The position numbers and the translations under genes were made by a program. From positions 1 to 8,138 of the forward strand of contig JBEDUI010000160.1 in the NCBI GenBank assembly GCA_040414495.1: 8,138 nt of DNA, read 5' to 3'. Source of the stretch: DATAVB01 sp040414495. GTDB taxonomy: Bacteria; Actinomycetota; Actinomycetes; Mycobacteriales; QHCD01. The notes under the pieces were generated by a model. The model saw only the letters and a program-made list of their open reading frames with translations, made no database searches and was not told the DNA's origin. This document shows, piece by piece, positions 5,641 to 8,138 of this stretch (position 1 is its first letter; every line of letters starts with the position of its first letter).

Positions 5641-5748
5641 ATGGCTGATCTTGGCAGCGCTTTTACGGGCTCGTCCGGTTCGGCCGAGCGCACCATCGCT
5701 GTGGCACATCCACTCGCTACGATGTTCACTTCGGAGGCTTCCTTATGA
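5641..5748 (+). CDS. Possible small ORF bridging rseP and ispG
   Basis: This reads as a 35-aa peptide beginning MADLGSAFTGSSGS and ending FTSEASL. ATG 5641 follows CGGGGAGA (5626-5633) at good spacing. The same frame opens at ATG 5611, which overlaps the rseP stop as ATGA (45 aa in all). The stop TGA 5746-5748 overlaps the ispG start ATG 5745 as another ATGA. The ispG ribosome site lies inside this ORF, so translating it could couple rseP to ispG. Against it, third-position GC (a little over half) is well below the neighbours, the last sense codon is the rare TTA, and I know no matching family. No membrane segment or motif is visible. It may be a leader ORF or chance. Confidence 0.3.
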   Translation: MADLGSAFTGSSGSAERTIAVAHPLATMFTSEASL

Positions 5749-6887
5749 CAGGGATCTCGCTCGGAATGCCGGAGATGCCGAGGCAACCGCTGGCCGAGCG
5801 ACGCAAGTCCCGGCAACTCAACGTCGGTGGCGTGCTCGTCGGTGGCGACGCTCCGGTGTCCGTGCAGTCCATGACCACCACGCTCACCGCGGACATCAAC
5901 GCAACCCTGCAGCAGATCGCCGAGCTCACCGCGTCCGGCTGCCAGATCGTCCGGGTCGCCGTACCGAGCCAGGACGACGCTGAGGCGCTGCCGGCCATCG
6001 CCAAGAAGTCGCAGATCCCGGTTATCGCCGACATCCACTTCCAGCCGCGGTACGTCTTCGCCGCCATCGACGCCGGGTGCGCCGCGGTGCGGGTCAACCC
6101 CGGAAACATCAAGGCGTTCGACGACAAGGTCAAGGAGATCGCCAAGGCCGCGACCGACGCCGGCATCCCGATCCGGATCGGCGTCAACGCCGGCTCGCTG
6201 GACAAGCGGCTGCTGGAGAAGTACGGCAAGGCCACCCCGGAGGCGCTGGTCGAGTCGGCGCTGTGGGAATGCTCGCTGTTCGAGGAACACGGCTTCACCG
6301 ACATCAAGATCTCGGTCAAACACCACGACCCGGTCACGATGATCGAGGCGTACCGGCTGCTGGCGTCCAAGTGCGACTACCCGCTGCACTTGGGTGTCAC
6401 CGAGGCCGGTCCCACGTTCCAGGGCACGATCAAGTCGGCCGTGGCGTTCGGTGTGCTGCTCGGTGAGGGCATCGGCGACACGATCCGGGTCTCGCTCTCG
6501 GCCCCGCCGGTTGAAGAGGTCAAGGTCGGCATCGGGATCCTGGAGTCGCTGGGCATGCGTGAGCGCGGCTTGGAGATCGTCTCCTGCCCGTCCTGTGGCC
6601 GGGCCCAGGTCGACGTCTACACGTTGGCCGACCGGGTGACCGCGGGCTTGGAGGGCATGTCGGTGCCGCTGCGGGTGGCCGTGATGGGCTGCGTCGTGAA
6701 CGGTCCGGGCGAGGCCCGCGAGGCCGACCTCGGCGTCGCGTCGGGCAACGGCAAGGGTCAGATCTTCGTCAAGGGCGAGGTCGTCAAGACCGTGCCGGAG
6801 TCGCAGATCGTCGAGACGTTGATCGAGGAAGCGATGCGGCTGGCCGAGGGCATGGAGTCCGGTACGCCCGAGGTCAGTGTCGTCTGA
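5745..6887 (+). CDS. ispG: 4-hydroxy-3-methylbut-2-en-1-yl diphosphate synthase (IspG/GcpE)
   Basis: This 380-aa iron-sulfur enzyme reduces MEcPP to HMBPP, the next-to-last step of the MEP pathway. The N-terminal TIM-barrel domain runs to about residue 265, with the conserved VSVQSMTTT (38-46), ADIHFQP (95-101), VRVNPGN (115-121) and GVNAGSLD (146-153). The C-terminal domain binds a [4Fe-4S] cluster through Cys281, Cys284 (SCPSCGR) and Cys316 (GCVVNGPGE), with Glu323 as the likely fourth ligand. Length is normal for the bacterial two-domain form. The start ATG 5745 is set by GGAGG (5733-5737) with 7 nt spacing. It lies 130 bp after rseP, so it is either in that operon or also served by its own promoter: a TACGAT at 5718-5723 resembles a -10 box but has no good -35. 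A strong terminator follows 20 bp after the stop. Confidence 0.98.
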   Translation: MTGISLGMPEMPRQPLAERRKSRQLNVGGVLVGGDAPVSVQSMTTTLTADINATLQQIAELTASGCQIVRVAVPSQDDAEALPAIAKKSQIPVIADIHFQPRYVFAAIDAGCAAVRVNPGNIKAFDDKVKEIAKAATDAGIPIRIGVNAGSLDKRLLEKYGKATPEALVESALWECSLFEEHGFTDIKISVKHHDPVTMIEAYRLLASKCDYPLHLGVTEAGPTFQGTIKSAVAFGVLLGEGIGDTIRVSLSAPPVEEVKVGIGILESLGMRERGLEIVSCPSCGRAQVDVYTLADRVTAGLEGMSVPLRVAVMGCVVNGPGEAREADLGVASGNGKGQIFVKGEVVKTVPESQIVETLIEEAMRLAEGMESGTPEVSVV

Positions 6888-6907
6888 TCTGGCCGAATTT
6901 CTCCGTT

Positions 6908-6948
6908 GATCGCGATCGTGCCGCTGGCGCGGTCGCGATCTTCTTTCT
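6908..6948 (+). terminator. Strong intrinsic terminator after ispG
   Basis: Positions 6908-6922 and 6926-6940 form a 15-bp stem (with two U-G pairs) around the 3-nt loop GCT. The outer 8 bp, GATCGCGA/TCGCGATC, are perfect. TTCTTTCT (6941-6948) follows directly. It begins 20 bp after the ispG stop and separates the MEP/protease cluster from the acetyltransferase gene. Confidence 0.9.
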
Positions 6949-7005
6949 GGCCAGTACTGAGCAATCCTCACGTACTGCCGGTGCGATCGGAGCCGGCCGG
7001 GGCAT

Positions 7006-7011
7006 TACGCT
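7006..7011 (+). promoter_or_regulatory. Candidate -10 box for the GNAT gene
   Basis: TACGCT fits the actinobacterial TANNNT pattern and lies 35 bp before the GTG start, downstream of the ispG terminator, where a new promoter is needed. No convincing -35 box is seen. Confidence 0.3.
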
Positions 7012-7046
7012 GGGTATGTGACGTCGCGCTGCCGGAGGGGCCCGCT

Positions 7047-7886
7047 GTGTTGAAGGTCGGGAGTGCTCGGTTGCTGGATGACCGCGATCTCTCTGACCTG
7101 TCTCGGCTGCTGGCCGAGGACCCCGTCGCCAACTGCACCGTCGCCGGCCGGGTGGAAGTGGTCGGCCTGGACCGGCGGCGCCTGGGCGGCGAGATGTGGG
7201 GCTACGGCGGCAATCGGCTGCTCGGTGCCTGTTACGCCGGCGCGAATCTGATCCCGATCGGCTACGAGGCGGAGGCATTGCAGTCCTTCGCCGAACGGGC
7301 CCTGCGTAGTGGCCGGCGCTGTTCCTCGATCGTCGGGCCGGTGGAGTCGGTCACTCCACTGTGGTCACGACTCGAGCGCGCCTGGGGTCCGGCCCGCGCC
7401 ATTCGCGCCCGACAGCCGTTGCTGCAGATCACCACTCCGTCGGCGGTGACCCCGGATCCGTTGGTACGCCGGGTGAAACTGGACGAGATCGAGACGCTGT
7501 TGCCGGCGTCGGTGGCGATGTTCACCGAGGAGGTCGGCGTATCGCCGATCGGCCGCGACGGCGGTGCGCTCTACCGGGCTCGGGTCCGGGACGTGATCGC
7601 GGCCGGTCGCGCCTTCGCCCGGATCGAGGATGGCCAGGTGATCTTCAAGGCCGAGATCGGGGCGGTGTCCCGGGACGCCTGTCAGGTGCAGGGCGTCTGG
7701 GTGCATCCGGACTTCCGGTCCCGGGGCCTGGCTACGGCCGGAATGGCCGCTGTGGTGGGGTTTGCGTTACGGGAGATCGCGCCGGTGGTGAGCCTGTACG
7801 TCAACGATTTCAACGAGGCGGCGCGCACGGCGTACGCCCGGGTCGGCTTCGCCGAGGTCGGCACATTCATGTCGGTGATGTTCTAG
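7047..7886 (+). CDS. DUF4081 and GNAT domain N-acetyltransferase
   Basis: This 279-aa protein is predicted to move an acetyl group from acetyl-CoA to an unknown amine. The N-terminal part, about 1-125, matches the DUF4081 domain found fused to GNAT in actinobacteria. The C-terminal GNAT domain, about 138-279, has the acetyl-CoA pyrophosphate loop RSRGLA (224-229) after the strand CQVQGVWVHPDF (212-223). It ends with the typical SLYVNDFNEAARTAYARVGF (249-268). The start GTG 7047 is chosen because GGAGGGG (7034-7040) lies 6-8 nt upstream; the open frame reaches back to 6906, but that part would run through the terminator hairpin. Orthologues sit beside ispG in many actinobacteria (Rv2867c in M. 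tuberculosis). The conserved link suggests a role near these genes, but none is established by the sequence. Confidence 0.9.
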   Translation: MLKVGSARLLDDRDLSDLSRLLAEDPVANCTVAGRVEVVGLDRRRLGGEMWGYGGNRLLGACYAGANLIPIGYEAEALQSFAERALRSGRRCSSIVGPVESVTPLWSRLERAWGPARAIRARQPLLQITTPSAVTPDPLVRRVKLDEIETLLPASVAMFTEEVGVSPIGRDGGALYRARVRDVIAAGRAFARIEDGQVIFKAEIGAVSRDACQVQGVWVHPDFRSRGLATAGMAAVVGFALREIAPVVSLYVNDFNEAARTAYARVGFAEVGTFMSVMF

Positions 7887-7906
7887 CCCTTTGGCGAGGG
7901 CTGTTT
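7885..7906 (+). terminator. Short hairpin terminator after the GNAT gene
   Basis: AGCCCT (7885-7890) pairs with AGGGCT (7897-7902) around a 6-nt loop and is followed by GTTT. The stem overlaps the GNAT stop codon. The T-tract is short, so termination may be partial. Confidence 0.5.
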
Positions 7907-7932
7907 CCCAGGTGATTTCTGTCGCTGATTGT

Positions 7933-7947
7933 GCGAACGCTGTTCGC
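7933..7947. promoter_or_regulatory. Small perfect inverted repeat GCGAAC-GCT-GTTCGC
   Basis: Two 6-bp arms flank a 3-nt centre in the gap between the GNAT gene and the next plus-strand start, about 170 bp upstream of that start. It could be an operator or a minor hairpin. It differs from the actinobacterial LexA box by having a 3-nt rather than a 4-nt centre. Confidence 0.3.
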
Positions 7948-8102
7948 GTTGCATTCGAATCGCTTCGACCGCGTGTGACCGTACGTAATGATCGCGCCGA
8001 TTAAGGAACCGCTGTCAGGCAACGTCCTTTTTCAGAGGGCTCCAGACCTTTGCGTTGAGTTGACCGAAGAGGCCGGGCTTCCGGTCGCGGAGACGCCCCT
8101 GG

Positions 8103-8108
8103 CACTAT
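8103..8108 (+). promoter_or_regulatory. Candidate -10 box for a leaderless downstream gene
   Basis: CACTAT lies 7 nt before ATG 8116, the spacing expected when transcription starts at the initiator codon. There is no ribosome site between them. No strong -35 box is seen. Confidence 0.35.
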
Positions 8109-8115
8109 CGGGGCC

Positions 8116-8138
8116 ATGTCGCCGAAGCCGTCGCCCCG
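8116..8138 (+). CDS. Start of a downstream gene, cut by the window edge
   Basis: ATG 8116 opens a frame reading MSPKPSP to the window end. The only support is the -10-like box at leaderless spacing and the position after a terminator on the same strand. In several actinobacteria a penicillin-binding protein or a proline-tRNA ligase gene lies in this area, but seven residues are too few to identify it. Confidence 0.3.

Noticed and set aside
7933..7947. LexA (SOS) box
   Set aside because: The actinobacterial box needs a 4-nt centre between CGAAC and GTTCG; here it is 3 nt.
7988..8138. Plus-strand ORF from ATG 7988 open to the window end (begins MIAPIKEPLSGNV)
   Set aside because: No ribosome site, no recognisable family and third positions not clearly biased; the ATG at 8116 has better upstream support.

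Overview
The window is chromosomal DNA from a high-GC actinomycete. Coding regions have strongly G/C-biased third positions, GTG starts are common, and the block dxr - rseP/rip1 - ispG - DUF4081/GNAT is the conserved actinobacterial order (Rv2870c-Rv2867c in Mycobacterium tuberculosis). I cannot fix the genus from sequence alone.

Layout, left to right. Positions 1-247 hold the end of a small plus-strand gene whose last 50 or so residues resemble the DUF3039 family. Its codon use is less GC-rich than the rest and its reading frame is doubtful near position 90. Positions 248-427 are non-coding and carry six copies of a TAC-GGN-GTA motif spaced about 20 bp apart. A minus-strand DUF2631-type membrane protein follows (428-733). 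The 324-bp gap at 734-1057 holds a compact hairpin and a G-rich 18-bp tandem repeat. Next is a minus-strand pair, NUDIX hydrolase (2400-2828) then type I sulfatase (1058-2383), transcribed in that order with 16 bp between them. The 350-bp divergent region 2829-3178 holds an inverted repeat and four copies of a 17-bp core at an exact 28-bp period, just ahead of dxr.

The core of the window is a plus-strand cluster. dxr (3179-4399) makes MEP from DXP. It is followed after 3 bp by the site-2 protease gene rseP/rip1 (4403-5614). A 130-bp gap contains a possible small ORF that reaches across it. ispG (5745-6887) makes HMBPP from MEcPP and ends at a very strong intrinsic terminator (6908-6948). Dxr and IspG are two enzymes of the non-mevalonate isoprenoid pathway. 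The protease between them acts in membrane signalling and has no direct chemical link to that pathway. A separately transcribed DUF4081-GNAT acetyltransferase (7047-7886) follows, with its own weaker terminator. The window ends at what looks like the leaderless start of another plus-strand gene (8116 onward).

The housekeeping genes are ordinary. The less expected material is non-coding or small: the phased TACGGNGTA array, the 28-bp-period array before dxr, the 18-bp G-rich repeat, the bridging small ORF, and the left-edge gene of foreign appearance. I saw no CRISPR array, rRNA, tRNA or complete insertion sequence, and no evidence for a wholly new multi-gene system.
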